DNA of 37,216 nucleotides from Campylobacteraceae bacterium. GTDB taxonomy: Bacteria; Campylobacterota; Campylobacteria; Campylobacterales; Campylobacteraceae. Positions 9,740-19,335 of the stretch are shown piece by piece. The DNA is taken from assembly GCA_031276075.1 (NCBI GenBank), contig JAISNU010000102.1, forward strand, positions 1-37,216. The letters run 5' to 3'. The position numbers were made by a program, and so were the translations under genes. Position 1 is the first letter of the stretch; every line of letters begins with the position of its first letter. The notes under the pieces were generated by a model. That model was given only the letters and a program-made list of their open reading frames with translations. It did no database searches and was not told the DNA's origin.

Positions 9740-10024
9740 TTACAAAGCATCTATCACCTCAATATTTTTAGGTAAAGTTTTAACCTTCACTGCCTCGTTG
9801 TTTTCTTCCGTGTACCTTATAAATTCGTATTTTTCTAAGTTTCCAATGGCTTCTATTACCTCCTTGCTTAGTATCTTATTTGCATAATCCAAATCCGCTG
9901 GCTCGTTTATCCTTGCAAAGTAAAAAATATCCGTATTTGCCGTTAAACTCCTGCTTACATTCGCTGGTCGTCTGCTTGTCGTTATGATATTTATCTCTTT
10001 GTGTCTTGCAAAGTTTATGTTAAA
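9740..10024 (-). pseudogene. C-terminal part of a HerA/FtsK-like ATPase, probably the genome-packaging ATPase of the tailless phage
   Basis: My translation: FNINFARHKEINIITTSRRPANVSRSLTANTDIFYFARINEPADLDYANKILSKEVIEAIGNLEKYEFIRYTEENNEAVKVKTLPKNIEVIDAL*. The RH..I....+RRP.+VSR.LTA..D....F...EP.DL pattern is typical of packaging ATPase C-termini. In-frame TGA at 10025-10027; Walker motifs lost. Confidence 0.6.
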
Positions 10025-10029
10025 TCAAA

Positions 10030-10809
10030 ACAAGCGTTGTATTGAAAATTATATTATTATAATCCGTCATTGCGAGGAGTGCGAAGCACGACGAAGCAAT
10101 CCGCCATTATAAGAATAAAAATGACATGACAAAACAACGGCTTTTTTATATGTTTAAGTTGCTTTATGTTATTTTTCCAAATTGCTCTACAATATCTGGA
10201 TTGCCGCGCCGCAAGCGGCTCGCAATGACGGAGGAAAATTGTTATGCAAAAAGTGCAGCAATTCAGAAAAACACCAAAGCCGACCGCACATAAAGCACAT
10301 GCGCATCTTCCCGTCATTACAAAAAACAGGAGGAAAGTATATGCGTCTATATTCGTCATTACGAGGAAGGAGTGTAACGACTGACGAAGTAATCCATTGA
10401 TTGAGAATAAAAATATGTTGTTTATTTTATCTATAATAATTTTTTTGTTGTTATAAAATATGGATTGCCGCGCCGCAAGCGGCTCGCAATGACAGAAAGA
10501 GGTCATTACATAAAAATTCTCTGTATAAATAAAGCAGCAACTCTGTCATTGCGAGAAGTATAACGACGAAGCAATCCAATAAACAATAAAAAAGCAATTC
10601 AAATATATAAATAAAAAAAGCGGTTTTGATTGCTGTCAATAATATGTTTTATTGTTGTAAAATGTGGATTGCTTCGCTGACTTCGTCAGCTCGCAATGAC
10701 GGAGAGAATGCTTTTGAACTTATACAAGCGTTGTATTGAAATCACTCGTCGGGTGAGTATAATTGTTTGCATTTTCCGCAATATGAACCGAAACAAGCGT
10801 TGCATGAAA
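10030..10809. repeat. Direct repeat ACAAGCGTTGTATTGAAA: exact at 10030-10047 and 10724-10741, degenerate copy at 10793-10809
   Basis: Direct reading; the two exact copies bracket repeat cluster B and the left one abuts the broken ATPase ORF. Confidence 0.8.
10063..10703. repeat. REP/MITE-like hairpin repeat cluster B (about 6 arms in alternating orientation)
   Basis: ccgtcattgcgaggagtgcgaagcacgacgaagcaatcc (10064), tggattgccgcgccgcaagcggctcgcaatgacgg (10198 and 10461), cgtcattacgaggaaggagtgtaacgactgacgaagtaatcca (10353), ctgtcattgcgagaagtataacgacgaagcaatcca (10543), tggattgcttcgctgacttcgtcagctcgcaatgacgg (10665). Confidence 0.9.
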
Positions 10810-11012
10810 TAACGCTTCACTTTTGCAGGCAAAAGCAACGGTTTACATAAGCCGATACCGAAGGCTTATTTAAACACTGCTTTACTCTGCCGCCGTTTTT
10901 ACTTATTAAAATTGTAAAAAACAGCATTTTGTTTTCATATTATTATCATTGTTGGCAATTTATCCGCGTTTTGCCGTTTTGACAAAGCAGTGCGTTTTAT
11001 TGCTTCGCAAAG

Positions 11013-12221
11013 CTATTTCAACAACCCTTTAAACAACTCCGCAGCGTCTAATTTTTCCCATGGATAATCGCTTTGACCTACCTGTCCGCGCGCCGCGACA
11101 TCAGCATAAAGAAAGGTCTTTTTACTCGGTTTGTCAAGGGCAAATTGTTTTGTTATCCATTTTGGCGTCAATGGAAAATTTTCCAAAACAAAATCGGATA
11201 AAATATCGTCATTCACATACTGCTTGAATGTACCCATTGTATCAACGCATACAGATATAGGATGCGCCACGCCTATGGCGTATGAGATTTGCACTATGCA
11301 TTTGTCCGCCAAGCCTGCCGCCACGATATTTTTAGCTATCCATCTTGCCGCGTAAAGTGCGCTTCTATCTACTTTGGTATAATCCTTGCTTGACTGCGCC
11401 CCGCCGCCTATCGGAGAATATCCGCCGAAACTGTCTACTATAAGTTTTCGCCCCGTAAGTCCCGAATCATGCAAAGAACTGTGATTGACATATCTGCCTG
11501 TGGGATTAATGTGTATAATAGTATCCTTTTTTTCAGGATCATAAAGCTCTTTGGGAAGTCCTGCGCCGTCTATCAATTGCTTGATAAGTTCGCGCACTTT
11601 TACAATAGGCATACCCTCCACGCTTGGCGCGGAAACTACGATAGTATGGATATGCTGCGGCTTGCTGTCTTCAAAATTGCTCTTAGTGCCGTAATCTATG
11701 GTAACTTGCGTTTTTATATCGACGCCGAGTTCATTTTTGTGTGTAAGCGCATATTTATAAACCTTGTCGCATATCACTCTGGCATAAGTAATTGCCGCGG
11801 GCATAAACTCTTTTGTTTCGTTTGAGGCAAATCCGAACATAATTCCCTGATCTCCTGCGCCTATCTCGCCGTCTTCTTGGTCAACGCCTTGATTGATATC
11901 GGGGGATTGCTGATTTAGCAGCACTTGCACTTTAACATCATCGGGATGAAGGCACTGCTCTTTTGTAAATGCGCTTTTGCCGTCGTAACCTATATTTTTA
12001 AGCGCGTCTTTAGCGATATTTTCATAATCGCTTTTGCTAAACTTTGCTTTTGTATTTACCTCGCCGCCGATAATTACATGCTTACCCGCGACGAAAACTT
12101 CGCTTGCTACTCTGCCGTTTGGGTCTGCCTGTAAAATTCTATCAACAATCGAATCGGCTATGATATCCGCACACTTATCAGGATGCCCCGGACTCACAAC
12201 TTCAGAAGTAAAAAGATACAT
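11013..12221 (-). CDS. metK: S-adenosylmethionine synthetase
   Basis: MYLFTSEVVSPGHPDKCADIIADSIVD...; SD AAGGAGACGG precedes the ATG at 12221 (ORF track start 12272 is over-extended). Confidence 0.97.
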   Translation of the reverse strand: MYLFTSEVVSPGHPDKCADIIADSIVDRILQADPNGRVASEVFVAGKHVIIGGEVNTKAKFSKSDYENIAKDALKNIGYDGKSAFTKEQCLHPDDVKVQVLLNQQSPDINQGVDQEDGEIGAGDQGIMFGFASNETKEFMPAAITYARVICDKVYKYALTHKNELGVDIKTQVTIDYGTKSNFEDSKPQHIHTIVVSAPSVEGMPIVKVRELIKQLIDGAGLPKELYDPEKKDTIIHINPTGRYVNHSSLHDSGLTGRKLIVDSFGGYSPIGGGAQSSKDYTKVDRSALYAARWIAKNIVAAGLADKCIVQISYAIGVAHPISVCVDTMGTFKQYVNDDILSDFVLENFPLTPKWITKQFALDKPSKKTFLYADVAARGQVGQSDYPWEKLDAAELFKGLLK

Positions 12222-12289
12222 TTTAACCGTCTCCTTTTTTTTAAAATCGGTATTGTACCATAAAAAAATCATGATAAAAAAGGTTTATT

Positions 12290-12940
12290 TTATAATATTG
12301 AGGGTTTAGCGCCCAAAATATGGAGAGTTTGCAAAAATTCCTCTCTCGAAATTTCCACTGCTCCAAGCGAAAAAAGGTGAGGATTTATCACTTGACAATC
12401 TATAATTCCGCCCTTTTCCAAAACTATTTGGCATAATTTATAAAGCGCGGCTTTTGAAGCGTCTTTTTTGACGGCAAACATGGATTCTCCGCAAAAAACT
12501 CCGCCGATACACACGCCGTATAATCCTCCTGCAAGCTCTCCGTTTTCATCGTAACTTTCCACAGAATGCGCAATTTTAAGCTCATGCAAACCGCAATAAG
12601 CTCTTTTTATTTCATCATTTATCCATGTGCTGTTTTTTCTGATTTTAGCACACATGTTAATAACTTTTGAAAAATTTGCGTTTATTTTTATCTCGTATCT
12701 TTTAAGGCTGCGTTTTAAAGAGCGCGTAAGGCGAAAATCATCTGGGTATAAAACGGCGCGCGGATTGGGCGAAAACCACAAAAGCGGCAAGTTTTCATGA
12801 GGCCAAGGAAAAATACCGCTTTTGTACGCCAAAATGAGCCGCATTGGGTTCAAATCTCCGCCAAATGCCACCACTCCGTTTTCATCTGCTTCGTTTGGGT
12901 CAGGAAAAGAGATACTCTCCGCGCTCAGTCTGCAAATCAT
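12290..12940 (-). CDS. aat: Leucyl/phenylalanyl-tRNA--protein transferase
   Basis: FPDPNEADENGVVAFGGDLNPMRLILAYKSGIFPW, WFSPNPRAVL, GVCIGGVFCGESMF. Confidence 0.96.
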   Translation of the reverse strand: MICRLSAESISFPDPNEADENGVVAFGGDLNPMRLILAYKSGIFPWPHENLPLLWFSPNPRAVLYPDDFRLTRSLKRSLKRYEIKINANFSKVINMCAKIRKNSTWINDEIKRAYCGLHELKIAHSVESYDENGELAGGLYGVCIGGVFCGESMFAVKKDASKAALYKLCQIVLEKGGIIDCQVINPHLFSLGAVEISREEFLQTLHILGAKPSIL

Positions 12941-12944
12941 GAAT

Positions 12945-15587
12945 TTATTTCAATTCGCCCCAATTATTGCCGATACTTACGGTAGTTTTCAGCGGAACAT
13001 TGAGTTTATAGACAGCTTCCATTACTGCGCCCGCTTTTCTGGAAAACTCCAAAGCGTTCTCCTCTTTAACTTCAAAAATAAGTTCGTCATGTATTTGCAA
13101 AAGAAGTTTGGCATTTTCGTTTAAAAGCGTATCATGTATTTTAAGCATCGCAAGTTTTATTAAATCTGCCGCACTTCCCTGAAATACGGCATTCACCGCT
13201 TCCCTGTTATAATTTGCCATCATCAGAGGCGTAGCGGAAGCAAAATCAAAATTACGCCTGCGTCCCAATATCGTCTCTATAAAGCCGTTTTTTTTCGCAA
13301 AATCCTCTATGAATACAATATAATTTTTCACGGTCGGGAAAGAGGCAAAATAGCTCTCTATGTAAGATTTGGCTTCATTTTGCGGCACATCTATCGCGGC
13401 GGCAAGTTTTTTTGCTCCCATGCCGTAAAGAAGTCCGAAATTAATGCTTTTTGCAACATTCCTCATCTCTTTGGCTCTATCGCCGAAAAGTTTTGCCGCC
13501 GTTTCAAGATGTATATCCTTATCGTCCAAAAACGCCTTTACAAGCGCGCTATCCTGACTAAAATGTGCCAAAAGCCTAAGTTCTATCTGCGAATAATCAA
13601 TACCGACAAGTTTGTAACCGTCCTTAGCAATAAACGCTGTTCTTACCTCTTTGCCAAACTCCGTTCTGACGGGAATATTTTGCAGATTCGGCTCTTTGGA
13701 GCTAAGCCGTCCCGTTGAAGTGCCTGTCTGCAAAAAACTTGTGCGTATGCGCGAGTTTTTATCCGAAAGTCCAAGCCTTAAAAGCGGCTCTATATATGTT
13801 GATTTTAATTTATAAACTTCTCTGTATTCCAATAATTTCGGTATAACGGCGTGCTCATGCAAGAGTTCGCTCAATACATTTTCGTCCGTGCTGTAGCCTG
13901 TTTTTGTCTTTTTGGACGCATCAAGCCCCAAATGCCCAAATAAAACCGCTCCCAACTGCTGCGTGGAGTTAATATTAAACTCTCTGCCGCTCAAATCATA
14001 AATATTGCGCGTGAGCGTATTTATCGCATTTTCACTCTTTTCAAGCAATATTTTCAAATGCGCTGTATTTACTTTTATCCCTTCGTTTTCCATGTATCTT
14101 AATATTTTTATAAACGGAAACTCTATTGTATTTGCAATTTCTAAAAGTTTCGGCTCCAAAAGCTCTTTTAACTTATGATAAAATTTCAGCGTTATCCATG
14201 CGTCCTCAGCCGAATACCTGCATGCATCGTTAAGTTCAACATTCGCAAATGTCGCGTTTTTGGGTACGACATCGGAAAATTTTATCGTATTGTAGCCGAA
14301 CAGCCGTTTTGCCAAAGAGTCCATGCCAACACTTGACTCGGAGTCCAAAAGCCACGCCATTATCATTGTGTCGGCGCAAATATCCACATCTTTTATGCTG
14401 AAATTAAACTCTACAACATTAAGGTCAAATTTTAAATTCTGCCCGATGATTTTATGCGTAAAGAGTTTACTTAGCGCATCTTTCGCATCGGTTTTGTTGA
14501 TTTGCGCGCCGACTCCCAAATAATGGTGCGCAATCGGGACATAATAAGCTTTATCCTCTTCAAAACAAAATGAAAACCCTACCATATCGGCATTTCTGGA
14601 ATCAAGCGAATTGGTTTCAGTATCAAACGCAACAGATGCGCCTTTTGGAATAGAATCTATAACGCCGAAAAGTTTCTCATGCGAATCAAGCAAAACAGCC
14701 TCAAAACTCATCTTTTCATCTTTTTTTCTATTTGCCGCGCCCAAACGGTTCAAAATGGAGTACATGTCGTTGTCTAATAATTCTTGTTTTATCGCTAAAA
14801 GCGGCTGTGAAGAAGGAAGTTTAAAATTTTCAAGTTTTTCATAAACGCTTAAAGAATCGTCAAGCGCTGTCAATTTTAAACTCATAAACGCGCTTTCCCG
14901 TCCCGCTTTTAAAAGCTCTCTTATGCGTTCATTGCGCACTTTTTCCAAATTATCATAGATATTTTGCAAATTATCAAATTCGTCCAAAAGTTTTTTCGCG
15001 CCGACTGCTCCTATGCCTTTGACGCCGGGGATATTATCCGCCGTATCGCCCGTTAACGATAGATAATCTCTTATCTTTGAAGGCGGCAGTCCGAATTTTT
15101 CAAAGCAGCCGCTTTCGTCTATCTCTCTTTTTTTCACAGGTTCATATATCACTACTTTGCCGCCGTCTATGAGTTGATATAAATCTTTGTCATGAGTAAC
15201 AATGCGCACTTTCAAATCATTTTTTTTCGCAAATTTTACCATAGAGGCAATAACATCATCCGCTTCGTAACCCTCTTCGGAGTAGCGCGCAAAACCCATT
15301 TTTTTTATCCACTCAATTGCTATTGGAAGCTGTATTTTCAAATCTGACGGAGGCGGGGCTCTGTTGGCTTTGTAGTTTGGGTCTATATCGTGGCGAAAAG
15401 TTTTGCCTTTGCTGTCCAGCGCAAATAACATGTAATCAGAGGGAAATTCGCGCAAAGATGTTTGAATAAAGTTTGCAAATCCCGTCAAAAGTCCGGTCGG
15501 TTCGCCTTTTGCATTTTTCAAATTCGGCAGAGCATAGTAACTTCTAAAAAAAAATCCAAATGTGTCTATTATCGTTATGGTTCTCAT
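12945..15587 (-). CDS. polA: DNA polymerase I (5'-3' exo, 3'-5' exo, polymerase)
   Basis: 880 aa; VDTFGFFFRSYYALP N-term; FDTETNSLD and NLKFDLNV exo motifs; DYSQIELRLLAHFS, QIHDELIFEV. Confidence 0.97.
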   Translation of the reverse strand: MRTITIIDTFGFFFRSYYALPNLKNAKGEPTGLLTGFANFIQTSLREFPSDYMLFALDSKGKTFRHDIDPNYKANRAPPPSDLKIQLPIAIEWIKKMGFARYSEEGYEADDVIASMVKFAKKNDLKVRIVTHDKDLYQLIDGGKVVIYEPVKKREIDESGCFEKFGLPPSKIRDYLSLTGDTADNIPGVKGIGAVGAKKLLDEFDNLQNIYDNLEKVRNERIRELLKAGRESAFMSLKLTALDDSLSVYEKLENFKLPSSQPLLAIKQELLDNDMYSILNRLGAANRKKDEKMSFEAVLLDSHEKLFGVIDSIPKGASVAFDTETNSLDSRNADMVGFSFCFEEDKAYYVPIAHHYLGVGAQINKTDAKDALSKLFTHKIIGQNLKFDLNVVEFNFSIKDVDICADTMIMAWLLDSESSVGMDSLAKRLFGYNTIKFSDVVPKNATFANVELNDACRYSAEDAWITLKFYHKLKELLEPKLLEIANTIEFPFIKILRYMENEGIKVNTAHLKILLEKSENAINTLTRNIYDLSGREFNINSTQQLGAVLFGHLGLDASKKTKTGYSTDENVLSELLHEHAVIPKLLEYREVYKLKSTYIEPLLRLGLSDKNSRIRTSFLQTGTSTGRLSSKEPNLQNIPVRTEFGKEVRTAFIAKDGYKLVGIDYSQIELRLLAHFSQDSALVKAFLDDKDIHLETAAKLFGDRAKEMRNVAKSINFGLLYGMGAKKLAAAIDVPQNEAKSYIESYFASFPTVKNYIVFIEDFAKKNGFIETILGRRRNFDFASATPLMMANYNREAVNAVFQGSAADLIKLAMLKIHDTLLNENAKLLLQIHDELIFEVKEENALEFSRKAGAVMEAVYKLNVPLKTTVSIGNNWGELK

Positions 15588-18415
15588 TTCTCCTCCTTTT
15601 GCTTCAATCCCAACTCATACGCTAAAAATTCTCCCGTATAAGAGAGCGTTTTTTTGTAATTTTGCGCCATTTTCAAAGGCGGTGCGCAATCCACGATTTT
15701 GCCGCCTTTATCGCCGCCCTCAGGTCCCATGTCTATTATAAAATCGGCATTTTTTATGATATCCATGTTATGTTCAATGACTATTGCCGTATTGCCGAGC
15801 GAAACCAAATGGTGCAAAACTTTGGTAAGTTTATCCACATCGGCAAAATGAAGCCCCGTCGTTGGTTCGTCCAAAACATAAAGCGTTTTTCCCGTATCTT
15901 TTCGGCTAAGCTCTTTTGAAAGTTTTATCCTTTGCGCTTCGCCGCCGCTTAAAGTCGTGGCGTTTTGCCCGAGCGTAATATAACCAAGCCCGACATCTTG
16001 CAGTGTTTTTAATATTTGATAAATTTTTGGTATGGCGGCGAAAAAAACGATAGCTTCGTCCACGCTCATGTCCAATATGTCCGATATTGACTTGCCTTTG
16101 TATTTCACTTCCAAAGTTTGAGCATTATAGCGTTTGCCGCCGCATGCATCGCATTTGACCATAATATCGGGCAAAAAATGCATCTCTATTTTTATTTCGC
16201 CGTCGCCTTGACATTTTTCGCATCTGCCGCCTTTGACATTAAATGAGAAGCGTCCGGGTTTGTAGCCTCTGATTTTCGCCTCTTTGGTATTGACAAAAAG
16301 CGTTCTTAATTCGTCCATGAGTCCCGTGTATGTGGCAGGATTGCTTCTTGGCGTTCTTCCAATCGGGCTTTGGTCAAGATAAATGACTTTATCAAGCTGC
16401 TCAAGTCCGATACACTCCACGCCCGATACTTTTTTGATTTTTTTGGCTCTGTTTAAAAGTTCTTTTGCAACAGGAAGCAGAGTTTGAAGTATTAAAGAAC
16501 TTTTGCCGCTGCCGCTTACGCCTGTGATTGTAACTAAATTTTGAAGCGGGATTTTGACATTTAACTTGCGGATATTGTTGATATTAACATTTTTAAGTTC
16601 AAGCCAACTGTTTTGCTTTCTATTTTGCTGATAATCTATCGTTTTTTTGCCCGTCAAATACATAGCCGTTTGCGTATCGCTCTTTTTAAGTTCATCCAGC
16701 GTGCCTGCAAATATCACTTCTCCACCGAATTTTCCCGCAGCAGGTCCGATATCCACGATAAAATCTGCGCTTTTAATCGTCTCTTTATCATGTTCTACGA
16801 CAATAAGCGTATTTCCCTTCTCCTGCAAAGCTCTAAGCGTTTTTATGAGTTTTAAGGTATCTCTCTCATGAAGTCCGATACTTGGTTCGTCCAATACATA
16901 CATAACGCCCGTAAGTCCGCTTCCGATTTGCGAAGCTATTCTTATTCTTTGCGCTTCGCCGCCGCTTATGGTTCTTGAATCTCTGCCCAAAGTAAGATAT
17001 CCCAGCCCAACATCATATAAAAAGCGCAGTCTTTCGTTTATCTCCCTTAAAATCGGAGCCGCTATCATTTTTTTCTGCGTTGTAAAATGTTTGAAATTCT
17101 CTTCATTTGAGAAAAATTCAAATGCTTTTTCTATCGGCATGACAAGTATATCCGCGATGCCTTTATCTGCTACTCTAACGGCAAGAGATTCTGGATTGAG
17201 CCTGAAGCCGCCGCATTTATCGCATACTTTTTCGCTCATGTATTCGCCAAATCCCTGTTCATTTTTTATGATGTCGTATGCCATTTTAACTACGCCGTCG
17301 TATGTTTTGCTTATCTTGTGGTGTTTCCAGTAAAATGAAACCGCTTCTGTGCGCCCATGTAAAACGGCTTTTCTCTCATGCTCTTTCAATTCGCCGAACG
17401 GCACGGAAATATCTATCTTTTCACTTTCGCAAAAGGCTATTAAAAATTTGTAATAAAAACTTTTGTTGAAACCGTAAAAAATCCGCACCGCCCCGTTTTC
17501 TATACTTAAACTTTCATCTACAATCCTGTTTATATCCAAAGCGTATCGTATACCGAGCCCATCGCATGCCTGACATGCGCCGTTTGGCGAATTAAACGAA
17601 AATGAAAGCGGTTCAAGCGGATTGAAGCTTATCTTGCAATCAAAACATGCCAAATGTTCGCTAAAATGGATATTCTCTTTTTCATATCCTATCTCTTTGG
17701 CGTTGAGTATCTCTACTTCAACCTCCTGATAACTCTCTTCAAGCGCTTTTTCAACGCCCGAAGCTATGCGCTCGCGGTTCTCTCCGCTCATCACTATACG
17801 GTCTATGACGACTTTTATCGTGTGCTTTTTGGTTTTTGAAAGCTCTATCTCTTCGTCAAGCCTTACCATGACGCCGTCTATCATGGCGCGCACATACCCT
17901 TTTAAGCGCAGAGATTCTATCAAATCGCTAAAAGTCCCTTTTTTTTCACGAATAAGCGGAGCCGTTATAACAAGTCTCGCACCGTCGGGAAGTTTCAAAA
18001 TCTGTTCTATAATATCCGAAGCGGACATTTTGGAGATAGGTTTGCCGCATAAATGGCAATGCTGTACGCCTACCCTTGCATATAAAAGTCTTAAATAGTC
18101 ATATATTTCCGTAATCGTCCCAACGGTTGAACGCGGATTTTTACTCGTACTTTTCTGGTCTATCGCGATGGCGGGCGTAAGTCCCTCTATTTTTTCAACA
18201 TCAGGCTTGCCGACTCTGTCCAAAAACATTCTCGCATATGAAGAGAGCGACTCAATATACCGCCTTTGCCCCTCAGCATAAAGAGTATCAAAAGCAAGAG
18301 TGCTTTTGCCGCTGCCCGAAATGCCTGTAAAAACGATTAGCCTGTTTTTTGGGATAGTTAAATTAATAGATTTTAGATTGTTCTCTTTTGCCCCATATAT
18401 TTTTATACTTTCCAC
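15584..18415 (-). CDS. uvrA: Excinuclease ABC subunit A
   Basis: 943 aa; two Walker A motifs GISGSGKSTLAF and GVSGSGKSSLI; Zn-finger CxxC pairs; LSGGEAQRI. Confidence 0.98.
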   Translation of the reverse strand: MESIKIYGAKENNLKSINLTIPKNRLIVFTGISGSGKSTLAFDTLYAEGQRRYIESLSSYARMFLDRVGKPDVEKIEGLTPAIAIDQKSTSKNPRSTVGTITEIYDYLRLLYARVGVQHCHLCGKPISKMSASDIIEQILKLPDGARLVITAPLIREKKGTFSDLIESLRLKGYVRAMIDGVMVRLDEEIELSKTKKHTIKVVIDRIVMSGENRERIASGVEKALEESYQEVEVEILNAKEIGYEKENIHFSEHLACFDCKISFNPLEPLSFSFNSPNGACQACDGLGIRYALDINRIVDESLSIENGAVRIFYGFNKSFYYKFLIAFCESEKIDISVPFGELKEHERKAVLHGRTEAVSFYWKHHKISKTYDGVVKMAYDIIKNEQGFGEYMSEKVCDKCGGFRLNPESLAVRVADKGIADILVMPIEKAFEFFSNEENFKHFTTQKKMIAAPILREINERLRFLYDVGLGYLTLGRDSRTISGGEAQRIRIASQIGSGLTGVMYVLDEPSIGLHERDTLKLIKTLRALQEKGNTLIVVEHDKETIKSADFIVDIGPAAGKFGGEVIFAGTLDELKKSDTQTAMYLTGKKTIDYQQNRKQNSWLELKNVNINNIRKLNVKIPLQNLVTITGVSGSGKSSLILQTLLPVAKELLNRAKKIKKVSGVECIGLEQLDKVIYLDQSPIGRTPRSNPATYTGLMDELRTLFVNTKEAKIRGYKPGRFSFNVKGGRCEKCQGDGEIKIEMHFLPDIMVKCDACGGKRYNAQTLEVKYKGKSISDILDMSVDEAIVFFAAIPKIYQILKTLQDVGLGYITLGQNATTLSGGEAQRIKLSKELSRKDTGKTLYVLDEPTTGLHFADVDKLTKVLHHLVSLGNTAIVIEHNMDIIKNADFIIDMGPEGGDKGGKIVDCAPPLKMAQNYKKTLSYTGEFLAYELGLKQKEEK

Positions 18416-18533
18416 ACTTATCCTTCAATTTAATAAAACCTGTTATTGTATAACAGAGGCTCTTAATATACGATATATTGCAGGTAAAGAAAAATTATTA
18501 TAAACTTATAGCCATGTTTATAGAGGAGAAAAA

Positions 18534-19301
18534 TTGCGCGCCGTTACTCTTTGGCTCATGCTTGCCGCTTCGCTGTTTAGCGCAAATATCACAGACATAA
18601 TCTATCCCGACAAGCAGTATAAAAACGGAACTCTGAAACTTACTCTTATGCTTGATAGCAGTTTTAACGCCTCTTTTGAACAGAAAAATGAAGGCGGTAC
18701 AGCGATATTGATTTTCTATGGTTTAAACAGCGCTAAGTCTTTCACAAAAACGCTCAATGCTTCTATGATTCAAAATATAAGTGTTAAACCTTTGGATAAT
18801 AATTGCACGGAAATTTTATTGGTCGGTAAACAGTTATTTACTATATCCGTTGCAAACAGCGCCAATGCACTGCATATCGTTCTTACTCCAAAAACTGCTC
18901 CGTTTACAATAGAAAATATCGCAAAAGATACGGGAGGCGGAGCGCTTACGGGTTATATTTTGGACACGCTTTTTTATATTGTCATGTTTTTATTTGTGAT
19001 GACGATTGCGGCTGTACTGTTTTTGAAATTTAAACTCTTCGGACGCAGCAAAAAAGCGAATATCAAAACAAAAGAGGAGTTTAAAAAAAGCGTTTATGAA
19101 GAGGCTTTTAAAATCGCAAATCCGCGCGATATCTCTGCTGTTGAGGGCGAATTTGATAACGCTAAAGACGCGATGCAGACGGGAAATTCTGCCGCGTTAT
19201 CAGAAAAATCTACTGTGCCGCAATCGGAAAAATCCGCCGAAAATCCACAAAAATCAAAAAAGAAATCTTCCGCCATACGGCAAAAAACACTTTTTGATTG
19301 A
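18534..19301 (+). CDS. Exported/membrane-anchored hypothetical protein (signal peptide, beta-rich ectodomain, one TM, charged cytoplasmic tail); TTG start
   Basis: MRAVTLWLMLAASLFSANI... TGYILDTLFYIVMFLFVMTIAAVLFLKFKLF...; SD GAGGAG upstream of the TTG. Confidence 0.75.
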   Translation: MRAVTLWLMLAASLFSANITDIIYPDKQYKNGTLKLTLMLDSSFNASFEQKNEGGTAILIFYGLNSAKSFTKTLNASMIQNISVKPLDNNCTEILLVGKQLFTISVANSANALHIVLTPKTAPFTIENIAKDTGGGALTGYILDTLFYIVMFLFVMTIAAVLFLKFKLFGRSKKANIKTKEEFKKSVYEEAFKIANPRDISAVEGEFDNAKDAMQTGNSAALSEKSTVPQSEKSAENPQKSKKKSSAIRQKTLFD

Positions 19302-19335
19302 TACATACATTTTGATATTTTAAACGCTTCGAGTG

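Noticed and set aside
10057-10639. ORFs 10057-10506, 10182-10400, 10451-10639
   Set aside because: Translations of repeat cluster B (HCEPLAARQS, SLRGRSVTTDEVIH, CFVVILLAMTE); no independent coding evidence.
10724-10809. Possible two-repeat CRISPR (69-bp period)
   Set aside because: Only two imperfect units plus one distant copy, no regular array, no cas genes.
12222-12272. N-terminal extension of MetK in the ORF track
   Set aside because: The conserved start MYLFTSEVVSPGHPDKC with a good SD places the start at 12221.
12222-12289. SAM riboswitch upstream of metK
   Set aside because: The metK-aat gap is short and AT-rich with no recognisable riboswitch helices.
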